A stretch of DNA of 56,315 bases from DATCRE01 sp964235605 (lineage in GTDB: Bacteria; Bacteroidota; Bacteroidia; Cytophagales; Cyclobacteriaceae), in contig CAXSCR010000026.1 of assembly GCA_964235605.1 (NCBI GenBank), forward strand, positions 1 to 56,315. Reading direction: 5' to 3'. Position 1 is the first letter of the stretch. Each line of letters begins with the position of its first letter. Under the pieces are notes generated by a model. The model was not told where the DNA came from, searched no databases, and saw only the letters and a program-made list of their open reading frames with translations. Positions 33,401 through 42,716 of the stretch are shown piece after piece. The position numbers and the translations under genes are program-made.

Positions 33401-35524
33401 TTGTGGGCGAGCCGTGGTAAAACTCTTGTTGTTGCTGGCTCTAATGATAAAGCAGTACAAGTATTGGTGAACGGAATTAACGACATGCTTGGTAATTATG
33501 GTTCTACCATCTTAACTCAGTATCCAGTTAATTATCGTCAGGGTAATGATGAGGCTATGGCTAACTTTATTGCTGATGTTGATGGTGGTAAAGTTAATGC
33601 CGTTATTTTCTTGAACGCCAATCCAGTTTACGACCATCCGATGGGTGATAAGTTAGCTGCAGGATTGAAGAAAATTGAATTATCGATAGCAACATCTTTT
33701 AAAGAAGAAGAGACAGGTACACTAGCTAAATACATGGCGCCTGATCATCACTATCTTGAAGCGTGGAATGATGCCGAACCAAAGAAAAGTCATTTCAGCT
33801 TAGCGCAACCAACTATTACGCCGATTTTTAAATCACGTGCTGCACAAGAAAGTCTTCTTGTTTGGGCAGGTGAAACTAATACAGATTACTTTGAAATTCT
33901 AAAGGATAATTGGAAGAGCTGGTTCTATAAAGGTCAAACTTTGGATTTCCAAACGTTCTGGGATCAATGCTTATATGACGGCGTAATTGAACTTCCTTTA
34001 GAAGGTGCTGCCGGTGTTACCTTTAGTGGAGATGCAAGTGCTGCAGCTTCTGCAATAGCAAGTAACTACAAAACTTCAACAGGCGATCAGTTTGAACTCG
34101 TAATCTACGAGAACGGAACAGTAGGTAATGGTTCACAAGCCAACAACCCATTGTTGCAAGAACTTCCTGATCCAATAACCAAAGCAGTTTGGGATCACTA
34201 TGTTACCATCTCTCAAAAAGATGCTCGTACCCTTGGCATTACGAATCCAGAAAGTAAAACAAAATATGCTAACGTTACGGTTAACGGTAAGCCACCAATT
34301 GCACTTCCTGTTTTAATTCAACCCGGCCAAACACCTGGTACTATAGGCATCGCGTTAGGTTATGGTCGTACCAAAGCGGGTAAAGTAGCTAATGGAATTG
34401 GACAAAATGTTTATCCTTTATTAGCTATGATCAACGGCTCACTTAGCTATAATGTGGGCAATGTGAAGTTTGAGTTAACAGATAATGATTACCAGATCGC
34501 GCAAACTCAAACGCACCATACGTACATGGCGCGCCAGACTGTAATCAAAGAGTATGCGTTGACTGACTTCCAAAGAGATCCAAACAATTTACAAGCTGGT
34601 TTTTCCACCAAGATCAATACTTGGTCAGACAAAGTAGGTAAAGAAGAGGGTGACGGTAATAAAGTAGATGCAGAGAAATTAACCTTGTGGAAGAACCATG
34701 AATATGGCAATCACCATTGGGGGATGTCAATTGATCTTAACACTTGTACCGGCTGCGCAGCTTGTGTGGTAGCTTGTAATGTAGAAAATAACATAGCGCT
34801 TGTTGGCCGCGAAGAAGTAATCAACCGCAGAGAAATGCATTGGTTACGTATCGACAGATATTATAGCAGTGATGCACCTGTAACAGATTGGAAAGGGCTT
34901 GAAGACGCGTCAGATAATCCTGAAGTTGTATTCCAGCCGATGCTTTGTCAGCATTGTAATAATGCACCTTGCGAAACCGTTTGTCCGGTAGCTGCAACAA
35001 CCCATAGTACAGAAGGGTTAAATCAAATGACCTACAACCGTTGTATTGGTACGCGTTATTGTGCTAACAACTGTCCATATAAAGTAAGACGTTTCAACTG
35101 GTTTAAATATCATGATAACCAACAGTTTGAAGATGTTAATCCAGCCATGAACACTGACCTTGGTAAGATGGTATTGAATCCAGATGTAACCGTTCGTTCA
35201 CGTGGTGTAATGGAGAAATGTACTTTCTGCGTTCAGCGTATTCAACTTGGTAAACTTACTGCAAGAAAAGAAAGAAGACCATTGAAAGATGGGGAAGTAA
35301 CTACAGCATGTTCTGCTGCTTGTTCTACGGGAGCTATTGTATTCGGAGACATGAACAATCCTGAAAGCAAAATTTCAAAATTGCTTAAGATTCGTCCACT
35401 CTATAAAGACAGACCCCACGTGAATGATAAAGAATCAGAAAATCCAAGAGCATATAGTGTTCTTGAAGAGATCAACGTAAGACCAAACATCTTCTACTTG
35501 AGTAAAATCAGGAATAAAGCGTAA
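33401..35524 (+). CDS. actB: Alternative complex III subunit B (ActB), C-terminal piece with Fe-S domain
   Basis: 707 residues from TTG 33401; the frame is open from 33371 and has no good start, as expected for the second half of a broken gene. It begins with the rest of the MoO-like domain (GKTLVVAGSNDKAV, VIFLNANPVYDHP). It ends with a four-cluster ferredoxin domain: CTGCAACVVACN, CQHCNNAPCETVCPV, CIGTRYCANNCPYKVRRFNW, CTFCVQRIQ and CSAACSTGAI. By analogy to characterised ActB these hold three [4Fe-4S] and one [3Fe-4S] cluster. Whether the piece is translated alone is doubtful. Confidence 0.88.
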   Translation: MWASRGKTLVVAGSNDKAVQVLVNGINDMLGNYGSTILTQYPVNYRQGNDEAMANFIADVDGGKVNAVIFLNANPVYDHPMGDKLAAGLKKIELSIATSFKEEETGTLAKYMAPDHHYLEAWNDAEPKKSHFSLAQPTITPIFKSRAAQESLLVWAGETNTDYFEILKDNWKSWFYKGQTLDFQTFWDQCLYDGVIELPLEGAAGVTFSGDASAAASAIASNYKTSTGDQFELVIYENGTVGNGSQANNPLLQELPDPITKAVWDHYVTISQKDARTLGITNPESKTKYANVTVNGKPPIALPVLIQPGQTPGTIGIALGYGRTKAGKVANGIGQNVYPLLAMINGSLSYNVGNVKFELTDNDYQIAQTQTHHTYMARQTVIKEYALTDFQRDPNNLQAGFSTKINTWSDKVGKEEGDGNKVDAEKLTLWKNHEYGNHHWGMSIDLNTCTGCAACVVACNVENNIALVGREEVINRREMHWLRIDRYYSSDAPVTDWKGLEDASDNPEVVFQPMLCQHCNNAPCETVCPVAATTHSTEGLNQMTYNRCIGTRYCANNCPYKVRRFNWFKYHDNQQFEDVNPAMNTDLGKMVLNPDVTVRSRGVMEKCTFCVQRIQLGKLTARKERRPLKDGEVTTACSAACSTGAIVFGDMNNPESKISKLLKIRPLYKDRPHVNDKESENPRAYSVLEEINVRPNIFYLSKIRNKA

Positions 35525-35527
35525 GAC

Positions 35528-35612
35528 GTTAAGTGTTATCCGTTAATTGTTAAGCGACTTACGGATAATGATTGACAGATAACTAATAACAATATAACAG
35601 ATAACGATTATC
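35528..35612. repeat. GGATAAC heptad tract with inverted arms between actB and actC
   Basis: The left arm 35528-35555 has the inverted heptads GTTAAGT, GTTATCC, GTTAATT, GTTAAGC. The right arm from 35563 has GGATAAT, GATTGAC, AGATAAC, TAATAAC and more to 35612. It begins 3 bp after the actB stop and fills the gap to the actC ATG (35617), so its hairpin would lie in the operon message. Confidence 0.8.
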
Positions 35613-35616
35613 CCAA

Positions 35617-37020
35617 ATGCAGGTAACTTCATCAGTTCGAGATCCTTTAGTAACCGGTGGTAAAACCGTGCATGATGTGTCACACGACATCTGCCGGCAG
35701 GTTGAAGGCAAACCAACAAAACTATGGTATATGGCCATGGCAATTTCGTCGACTGTTTTTATATATGGATTCTATTGTTTATGCATGGTTCTCTGGAATG
35801 GAATCGGCTTATGGGGTCTTAATAAAACTGTAGGTTGGGCTTGGGATATCACAAACTTTGTGTGGTGGGTTGGTATTGGTCACGCGGGTACATTAATTTC
35901 TGCCATTCTATTATTATTCCGCCAGCGCTGGAGAATGTCAATTAACCGTGCGGCAGAAGCGATGACGATCTTTGCCGTTATTTGTGCCGCTACTTTCCCG
36001 CTTATTCACATGGGTCGTTTGTGGTTAGGATTTTATTGGGCACTTCCACTTCCAAATGCTTTTGGTTCTCTTTGGGCAAACTTTAACTCGCCACTGTTGT
36101 GGGATGTGTTTGCGATATCAACATACTTTACGGTATCACTGGTATTCTGGTACTTAGGTTTAATTCCTGACTTCGCAGTTATTCGTGATCGCGCAGTAGT
36201 ACAAGGCCATAATGTTCGTGCTGCGATCTATAATGCGCTTAGCTTCGGCTGGCAAGGTGGTGCTAAAACTTGGATGCGTTATGAGTCGGTAGCATTGATC
36301 CTGGCAGGTCTATCTACACCACTTGTATTATCAGTTCACACCATTGTATCGATGGACTTTGCAACGTCTGTAATTCCAGGATGGCATACTACTATTTTCC
36401 CGCCATACTTTGTTGCGGGAGCGATCTTCTCTGGTTTCGCAATGGTATTGACGCTGTTGATCATTACACGCGCCGTATTTAAACTAGAAGATTACATTAC
36501 AATCTATCACATTGAATTGATGAACATCATCATCATTGTTACGGGTTCAATTGTAGGTGTAGCTTACATTACTGAATTATTTATATCCTGGTATTCTGGG
36601 GTTGAATATGAAGGCTACGCTTTCTACAATCGTGTATCTGGTCCTTATGCCTGGGCATACTGGTCTATGATGACGTGTAACGTAATTTCTCCGCAGCTTT
36701 TCTGGGTAAAGAAAATCAGAACCAGTATTGTAGCCACTTTTGTTCTATCCATCGTTGTGAATATAGGTATGTGGTTCGAGCGCTTTGTGATCATTGTAAC
36801 GTCGCTTCACCGCGATTACATTCCATCAAGTTGGACTATGTTTCACCCAACGATGTATGATATTGGAGAATATCTTTTCACATTTGGTTTGTTCTTCACA
36901 GCCTTCTTATTGTTTGCTAAATTCTTCCCGGTAATTAACATGGCGGAAGTAAAGAGCATTGTTAAATCAACTTCTGAAAAAGTATCGCATGACAGTCCTT
37001 CAAAGGATCTGCATGCTTAA
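35617..37020 (+). CDS. actC: Alternative complex III subunit C, NrfD-like membrane subunit (ActC)
   Basis: 467 residues with about ten membrane helices, PsrC/NrfD family. Typical stretches: TNFVWWVGIGHAGTLISAIL, RAAEAMTIFAVICAATFPLI and HMGRLWLGFYWALPLPNAFG. It is the quinol-binding membrane subunit and carries helix bundles related to those of ActF. ATG 35617. It is followed by actD after 20 bp. Confidence 0.95.
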   Translation: MQVTSSVRDPLVTGGKTVHDVSHDICRQVEGKPTKLWYMAMAISSTVFIYGFYCLCMVLWNGIGLWGLNKTVGWAWDITNFVWWVGIGHAGTLISAILLLFRQRWRMSINRAAEAMTIFAVICAATFPLIHMGRLWLGFYWALPLPNAFGSLWANFNSPLLWDVFAISTYFTVSLVFWYLGLIPDFAVIRDRAVVQGHNVRAAIYNALSFGWQGGAKTWMRYESVALILAGLSTPLVLSVHTIVSMDFATSVIPGWHTTIFPPYFVAGAIFSGFAMVLTLLIITRAVFKLEDYITIYHIELMNIIIIVTGSIVGVAYITELFISWYSGVEYEGYAFYNRVSGPYAWAYWSMMTCNVISPQLFWVKKIRTSIVATFVLSIVVNIGMWFERFVIIVTSLHRDYIPSSWTMFHPTMYDIGEYLFTFGLFFTAFLLFAKFFPVINMAEVKSIVKSTSEKVSHDSPSKDLHA

Positions 37021-37040
37021 AACTATAAAGATTTAAAGAA

Positions 37041-37571
37041 ATGGACGCAGATAAGCATTTTGTAACCGCAGTTTTTGATGATGAAGACGTGCTTCTTAAA
37101 GCCGTTAAGACCATCAGAAATAGTGGCGTGAAAATACATGAGGTTTACTCACCTTTTCCGGTGCACGGATTAGATGAAGTATTGGGCTACAAACGCTCAA
37201 GATTACCAATAGCTGCATTCCTTTTTGGAATGACAGGAACATCGCTTGCATTATTAATGCAAATCTGGATGTTGGGTTATGATTGGCCCATGATTATTGG
37301 GGGTAAAAACTTTGCCTCTTTGCCACCTTTTATACCTGTAACTTTTGAGTTAACGGTTTTATTAGCTGCCCTTGGTATGGTTGCAACATTTATGATTGTT
37401 AGCGACATGAAACCGTATCGTTGGCCACGTCAATTTGATTTGCGTAGCACAGACGATAAACACGTCATGGCAATTGATCTTGCTTTAAATGCAGGAAAGA
37501 GCAAAGATGAGCTTGGACGCATTTTGAAAGATGCAGGTGCTTCGGAGGTAAATGAAAAGATTTTTGAATAA
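37041..37571 (+). CDS. actD: Alternative complex III subunit D (ActD, DUF3341)
   Basis: 176 residues. An N-terminal soluble ferredoxin-like part (FVTAVFDDEDVLLKAVKTIR, EVYSPFPVHGLDEVLG) is followed by two membrane helices (LPIAAFLFGMTGTSLALLMQ and VTFELTVLLAALGMVATFMI) with a short loop. It matches DUF3341, a structural subunit of ACIII with no cofactor. It ends 16 bp before actE. Confidence 0.93.
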   Translation: MDADKHFVTAVFDDEDVLLKAVKTIRNSGVKIHEVYSPFPVHGLDEVLGYKRSRLPIAAFLFGMTGTSLALLMQIWMLGYDWPMIIGGKNFASLPPFIPVTFELTVLLAALGMVATFMIVSDMKPYRWPRQFDLRSTDDKHVMAIDLALNAGKSKDELGRILKDAGASEVNEKIFE

Positions 37572-37587
37572 CTATTTAAGAAAGAAT

Positions 37588-38220
37588 ATGCGCTTAATAA
37601 AAAGCTTGTTCATAGGATTTTCTGCCGCTGCCATACTAACATCATGCGGCGCAGGTGGTGAAGACCAAGGAACAGAATATGCACCAAACATGTATCACTC
37701 TGTTGCTTACGAACCACTTAAACAAATCACAGATGAAGATGCAGGACGTATCGTAACATCCATTGAGTATCCAGATGGACATGCTGAATTCTTCAACTCT
37801 AATAAATATAATCCTAACCGTAATACCATGCGTGTTCCGCCAGCTAATACGGTTCAAAGGAATTCACAAGGTTGGTTGCCGTACAGAATCTCAAAAGATA
37901 GCCTCGATTACGCAGCAAGAACTTTAAAAAATCCTTTAGATTCATCTGCTGCAATATTAGCGGATGGTAAGATTTTATATGATTCGTATTGTGATCATTG
38001 CCATGGCGCCAAAGGAGCTGGCGATGGTATTGTTTCAGAGAAATATGCCGGGGTTGCCAACTTAACAGGTGAAGCCTTAAAGAATATAACTGAAGGGCAC
38101 ATCTTCCACGTAGTTACAAACGGTAAGGGCTTAATGTGGCCACATGGTTCACAAATAAGTCCGGAAGACCGCTGGAAGATTGCAAAGTATGTTAAGACTT
38201 TACAGAATAGCAAAAAGTAA
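37588..38220 (+). CDS. actE: Alternative complex III subunit E, lipoprotein monoheme cytochrome c (ActE)
   Basis: 210 residues from ATG 37588, chosen because MRLIKSLFIGFSAAAILTSC is a clean lipoprotein signal with lipobox Cys; the frame would extend to 37552 overlapping actD. One heme site CDHCH with GAKGAGDG, and an axial Met in GKGLMWPHGSQI. It is the periplasmic electron-transfer subunit of ACIII and is anchored by lipid. Confidence 0.93.
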   Translation: MRLIKSLFIGFSAAAILTSCGAGGEDQGTEYAPNMYHSVAYEPLKQITDEDAGRIVTSIEYPDGHAEFFNSNKYNPNRNTMRVPPANTVQRNSQGWLPYRISKDSLDYAARTLKNPLDSSAAILADGKILYDSYCDHCHGAKGAGDGIVSEKYAGVANLTGEALKNITEGHIFHVVTNGKGLMWPHGSQISPEDRWKIAKYVKTLQNSKK

Positions 38221-38242
38221 CATCACGGATCACCTACAACTT

Positions 38243-38263
38243 GGATAACGGATAACGATAAAA
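38243..38263. repeat. Short GGATAAC heptad tract before actF
   Basis: GGATAAC, GGATAAC, GATAAAA in exact 7-nt steps, ending 2 bp before the actF ATG. Same family as the tracts before actB and actC. Confidence 0.6.
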
Positions 38264-38265
38264 CA

Positions 38266-39669
38266 ATGGCTCATCAACAAGTAATTGCAGACGAACAATA
38301 TGTATTTAGACCTGAAACCAGGAATAAATTTTTTATTCTTCTTGCAGTAGGCATAGGCTTATTAATTCTTGGACTTTTTCTTTCCATGCGAGGCGGTCAT
38401 CATGAAGAAGGTGCCGGTCACCATGGTGCTGTTCAAGTTAGCAAAGAGTTAGTTGCCAGCACACAACAACACGGAGAAGAAGCGCATTCCCCCGCAACTG
38501 ATAGTCATTCAGAAACTCACGCTGTTGCAGCTGGTGAACATCATGAAACTGCACATTGGCTCAAAAGACTTTACACTACTTTATGGATGAACAATGTTTA
38601 CTTCATTGGCTTGGGTCTTATCGGCCTTTTCTTTGTCGCTATTCAATATGCGTCACAGGCTGGTTGGTCTGCTGGTGTACTTCGTGTACCGGTAGCAATG
38701 GGTAGCTGGATTCCGGTTGCTGGTATTTTAACATTGGTATTATGGTTTATTACGAAACAAGATATTTTTCACTGGACACATGCAGATTTGTATGTAGAAG
38801 GTGGTGAGCACTATGATAAAATAATCGCTAAGAAAGCACCTTATTTTTTCTGGCCTGGTAATTCAACTGGTTTTCCTATTTTCTTTATAGCAAGGTTGCT
38901 TCTATTCTTCAGCATGTGGTATATGTTCTTTGTCTGGATCAGAAAAGAAATGCTGGCTGAAGATTTAGATGGTGATGTTAAACATTGGTATAAAAACCGT
39001 GTCCTTTCTACGGTGTTCTTAATTTTCTTTGGTGTTAGTTCATCTGTTGGCGCATGGGATTGGGTAATGAGTATCGATACACACTGGTTTAGCACCATGT
39101 ACGGTTGGTATGTATTCGCCAGCTGGTGGGTAACGGCCTTAGCCATGATTGCTTTAATTGTATCTTACTTAAAAAGTGCAGGTTATCTTAAAGTTGTGAA
39201 TTCAAATCACATACACGACTTAGGTAAATTTGTATTTGCATTCTCTATTTTCTGGACGTATATCTGGTTTGGTCAATTCTTGTTGATCTATTATGCTAAC
39301 ATTCCAGAAGAGACGGTTTACTTTATTGAGCGTATGCGTACAGCTCCTTATAGCTGGATATTTTATACCAACATTATCCTGAACTTTGTATTACCATTCT
39401 TGTTGCTTATGACACGTGATTCTAAACGTCAAATGTCTATGCTTAAGGTGGTTTGTCCGATCGTTCTTGTTGGTCATTGGTTTGACTTTTACAACATGGT
39501 TACACCAGGCGTTATGAAATTAGAAGGCGGGCTTGGTTTTATGGAAATTGGTGTAGCATTGATCTTCTTTGCTGTATACTTTTTGGTTGTGCTTTCAAGC
39601 CTATCAAAGATTCCGTTGGTTGGTAAAAACCATCCAATGTTAGAGGAAAGTCTCAACCACCACATTTAA
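38266..39669 (+). CDS. actF: Alternative complex III subunit F (ActF)
   Basis: 467 residues, about ten membrane helices. A histidine-rich loop (HHEEGAGHHGAV and further His to about residue 95) follows the first helix. Typical stretches are FFWPGNSTGFPIFFIARLLL, KFVFAFSIFWTYIWFGQFLL and YYANIPEETVYFIERM. It is the second NrfD-related membrane subunit of ACIII. Followed after 13 bp by coxB. Confidence 0.92.
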   Translation: MAHQQVIADEQYVFRPETRNKFFILLAVGIGLLILGLFLSMRGGHHEEGAGHHGAVQVSKELVASTQQHGEEAHSPATDSHSETHAVAAGEHHETAHWLKRLYTTLWMNNVYFIGLGLIGLFFVAIQYASQAGWSAGVLRVPVAMGSWIPVAGILTLVLWFITKQDIFHWTHADLYVEGGEHYDKIIAKKAPYFFWPGNSTGFPIFFIARLLLFFSMWYMFFVWIRKEMLAEDLDGDVKHWYKNRVLSTVFLIFFGVSSSVGAWDWVMSIDTHWFSTMYGWYVFASWWVTALAMIALIVSYLKSAGYLKVVNSNHIHDLGKFVFAFSIFWTYIWFGQFLLIYYANIPEETVYFIERMRTAPYSWIFYTNIILNFVLPFLLLMTRDSKRQMSMLKVVCPIVLVGHWFDFYNMVTPGVMKLEGGLGFMEIGVALIFFAVYFLVVLSSLSKIPLVGKNHPMLEESLNHHI

Positions 39670-39682
39670 TAGATAAAGTATT

Positions 39683-40774
39683 ATGATGAGTTTGATTATT
39701 GGTATAGGTGTTGTTCTGATCTTATTTATACTGTATCTGATATTTAAAGTCAGTACGCTGGTTAGTATAGCCAAAGGAAAAGATCCTGATAAGGTTGGAA
39801 CTAGCAACAAAGTAAATGCAGCATTATTCATTGTGTTTATGGTGTTTAGCCTTGGCTTATTCTTCTGGTATTCTTTCGAATACTTCGACGTTTATACTTT
39901 GGAGATAGCTTCAGAGCACGGCGTAATCACCGAAGGCCTTTTTTGGATTACCATGGCAATCACCGTGGTTGCATTTGTAGTGATCAGTATTATCATGTTT
40001 GTATTTATTTACAAATACCAATATAAAGAAGGGCGTAAAGCAAAGTATTATCCTGATAATCATTACTTAGAATTAGCATGGACTATCATACCTGCTATAG
40101 TTTTAGCACTGTTAATTTTTACCGGTTTAAAAGCTTGGAATGATATTACAGGCCCGGCATCTAAGAATGCTGAAGTAATCGAAATAGTAGGACAACAATT
40201 TGCCTGGACTTTACGCTACCCTGGACAAAACAAGGAGTTAGGAAAGTATAATTTTAAACTAATTGATGCGGTTAATGAATTTGGTTTAGACCTATCGGAT
40301 AAGAATTCATTCGATGATTTTAAATCACTTGAATTGCACCTTCCAAAAGGAAAAGAGGTTTTATTAAAGATCCGCGCAAAGGATGTGTTGCATAGTGTTT
40401 TTCTTCCGCACTTTCGCGTGAAGATGGACGCTGTTCCAGGTATGCCGACACAATTCAAGTTTACACCAACGCTAACTACACAAGAAATGCGTGAAAAGTT
40501 GGGTAATCCAAATTTTAATTATGAATTGGCTTGCACAGAGATTTGCGGCAGAGGTCACTTCTCAATGAAGTTACCAGTAGTAGTTGAGGATGAAGAAACT
40601 TACGCTAAATGGAAGGCTTCACAAGAATCGTGGTTGAAGCAAAATCCGGATTACTTAGATCAGGTTCCGGCAGAGTTGAAGGAGGCGGCTAAGGTAATTG
40701 CTGGTATTACAACCACCACGGCAACACCAGAGGCAGCACAGGCAAGTGTAGAAATAGAAGCAGGTTCAAAATAA
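39683..40774 (+). CDS. coxB: Cytochrome c oxidase subunit II (CuA subunit)
   Basis: 363 residues with four membrane helices: two extra at the N-terminus (about 2-22 and 46-66) before the usual pair (about 84-112 and 131-150). The CuA site is complete: His237, then Cys284, Glu286, Cys288, His292 and Met295 (CTEICGRGHFSM). No C-terminal cytochrome c domain, so it is not the caa3 form; electrons must come from a separate cytochrome, ActE or ActA. The C-terminus is Ala/Thr-rich. Confidence 0.95.
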   Translation: MMSLIIGIGVVLILFILYLIFKVSTLVSIAKGKDPDKVGTSNKVNAALFIVFMVFSLGLFFWYSFEYFDVYTLEIASEHGVITEGLFWITMAITVVAFVVISIIMFVFIYKYQYKEGRKAKYYPDNHYLELAWTIIPAIVLALLIFTGLKAWNDITGPASKNAEVIEIVGQQFAWTLRYPGQNKELGKYNFKLIDAVNEFGLDLSDKNSFDDFKSLELHLPKGKEVLLKIRAKDVLHSVFLPHFRVKMDAVPGMPTQFKFTPTLTTQEMREKLGNPNFNYELACTEICGRGHFSMKLPVVVEDEETYAKWKASQESWLKQNPDYLDQVPAELKEAAKVIAGITTTTATPEAAQASVEIEAGSK

Positions 40775-40786
40775 GACTTTTCAAAC

Positions 40787-42682
40787 ATGGCAACAACAGA
40801 TATTCAAATTCAACACGGTGTTCACCATGACGATGACCATGGTCACGATCACGAACATCATGAAGGTAACTTTTGGACAAATTATATTTTCTGCCAAGAT
40901 CATAAAGTAATTGCTAAGCAATTTTTGATCACGGGTATTTTCTGGGCATTATTCGGCGGTACATTATCTGTAATATTCAGATTGCAGCTTGGGTTTCCTG
41001 ATGCCAATCTTGAATGGTTAAAGCCTATTCTTGGTGGATGGATATCACCGGAAGGAAAACTTGATCCTGAGTTTTACCTTGCATTGGTAACGATGCATGG
41101 TACCATCATGGTATTCTTTGTATTGACAGCAGGTTTAAGTGGAACATTCTCTAACTTCCTTATTCCCCTTCAAGTAGGAGCACGTGATATGGCTTCTGGG
41201 TTTATGAACATGTTATCATACTGGTTCTTCTTTATGTCCAGCGTTATCATGTTTATTTCATTTTTCTTAGAAACAGGGCCAGCTGCTGGTGGGTGGACTG
41301 TATATCCTCCCTTGAGTGCGCTACCTCAAGCTATACAAGGTTCAGGTACAGGTATGACGATGTGGCTCGTAGCCATGGCGTTATTTATTATCAGCTCCTT
41401 GCTCGGTGGAATTAATTACATTACTACAGTCATTAACATGCGTACCAAAGGGATGTCATTCACAAGAATGCCATTAACAATATGGGCGTTTTTCTTCACT
41501 GCTATCATTGGTTTACTTTCATTTCCGGTTTTATTTGCTGCTGCGTTATTATTAATCTTCGACCGTAGCTTTGGCACTAGCTTCTATCTTTCTGATATTT
41601 ATATTGGTGGCGAGGCATTACCCCATGTAGGTGGTAGCCCCATTTTATTCCAACATTTATTCTGGTTCTTAGGTCATCCTGAGGTATACATTGTATTGTT
41701 ACCTGCATTGGGTATTTCATCTGAAATTATTGCTACAAATTCGCGTAAGCCAATCTTCGGTTATAAGGCTATGATTGGTTCCATGCTTTTTATTGCGATA
41801 CTTTCATTCATCGTATGGGCGCATCATATGTTCGTAACGGGTATGAATCCTTTCCTTGGATCAATTTTCATGTTGTTAACATTGATCATCGCTGTTCCAT
41901 CAGCTGTAAAGATATTTAACTATGTAACTACGCTATGGAAAGGGAATCTCATTTTCACACCAGCGATGTTGTTCTCAATAGGTCTTGTATCGTTCTTCTT
42001 AACGGGAGGTATTACGGGTATATTCTTGGGTAACTCTGCTATCGATATTCAATTGCATGATACTTATTTTGTTGTAGCCCATTTCCATCTTGTAATGGGG
42101 AGTGCTTCATTCTTCGGTATGTTGGCTGGTGTTTATCATTGGTTCCCTAAAATGTTCGGTAGAATGATGAATAATAAAATGGGTTATGTTCACTTCTGGA
42201 TAACTTTTGTTGGTGTATATATGGTGTTCTTCCCTATGCATTACATAGGTATAGCGGGTTTCCCTAGAAGATATTATTCATGGACTAACTTTGAAACTTT
42301 CAGTGGGTTTGCAGATTTAAATACCATGGTAAGTGTGGCGGCTATCTTTACGTTAGCAGCACAATTTATTTTCTTATTTAACTTCTTTTATAGCATGTTC
42401 CGTGGTCGTTTGGCTCCGGCTAATCCATGGAATTCTAACACACTTGAATGGACTACCCCACGTAATCCGGGTCATGGTAACTGGATTGGTGAAATACCTT
42501 CAGTATATCGTTGGCCTTATGATTATAGCAAGCCCGGAGCGAAGGATGATTTCATTCCACAAAACATCCCCTACTCAGAGACACCTGAATCTAATCTGCC
42601 TCATGAGAATGATTTAATCAAACTCGAGACAGATAACAAGCAGGGTGCTATTATAGTGGGTGGCGATAGACCACACCATTAA
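40787..42682 (+). CDS. coxA: Cytochrome c oxidase subunit I (heme-copper oxidase, type A)
   Basis: 631 residues, about twelve core helices. Heme a ligands His104 and His434, heme a3 ligand His432; CuB ligands His297, His346 and His347 (WAHHMF); the cross-linked Tyr301 in GHPEVY and Glu299. The Glu-containing helix VI (FWFLGHPEVYIVLLP) marks an A1-type proton-pumping oxidase. An N-terminal cytosolic tail is very His/Asp-rich (HHDDDHGHDHEHHEG), which may bind metal. It reduces oxygen to water at the membrane. Confidence 0.97.
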   Translation: MATTDIQIQHGVHHDDDHGHDHEHHEGNFWTNYIFCQDHKVIAKQFLITGIFWALFGGTLSVIFRLQLGFPDANLEWLKPILGGWISPEGKLDPEFYLALVTMHGTIMVFFVLTAGLSGTFSNFLIPLQVGARDMASGFMNMLSYWFFFMSSVIMFISFFLETGPAAGGWTVYPPLSALPQAIQGSGTGMTMWLVAMALFIISSLLGGINYITTVINMRTKGMSFTRMPLTIWAFFFTAIIGLLSFPVLFAAALLLIFDRSFGTSFYLSDIYIGGEALPHVGGSPILFQHLFWFLGHPEVYIVLLPALGISSEIIATNSRKPIFGYKAMIGSMLFIAILSFIVWAHHMFVTGMNPFLGSIFMLLTLIIAVPSAVKIFNYVTTLWKGNLIFTPAMLFSIGLVSFFLTGGITGIFLGNSAIDIQLHDTYFVVAHFHLVMGSASFFGMLAGVYHWFPKMFGRMMNNKMGYVHFWITFVGVYMVFFPMHYIGIAGFPRRYYSWTNFETFSGFADLNTMVSVAAIFTLAAQFIFLFNFFYSMFRGRLAPANPWNSNTLEWTTPRNPGHGNWIGEIPSVYRWPYDYSKPGAKDDFIPQNIPYSETPESNLPHENDLIKLETDNKQGAIIVGGDRPHH

Positions 42683-42716
42683 GATTTCATTCTAGAAATG
42701 AATTTTAAAAAGTGAA

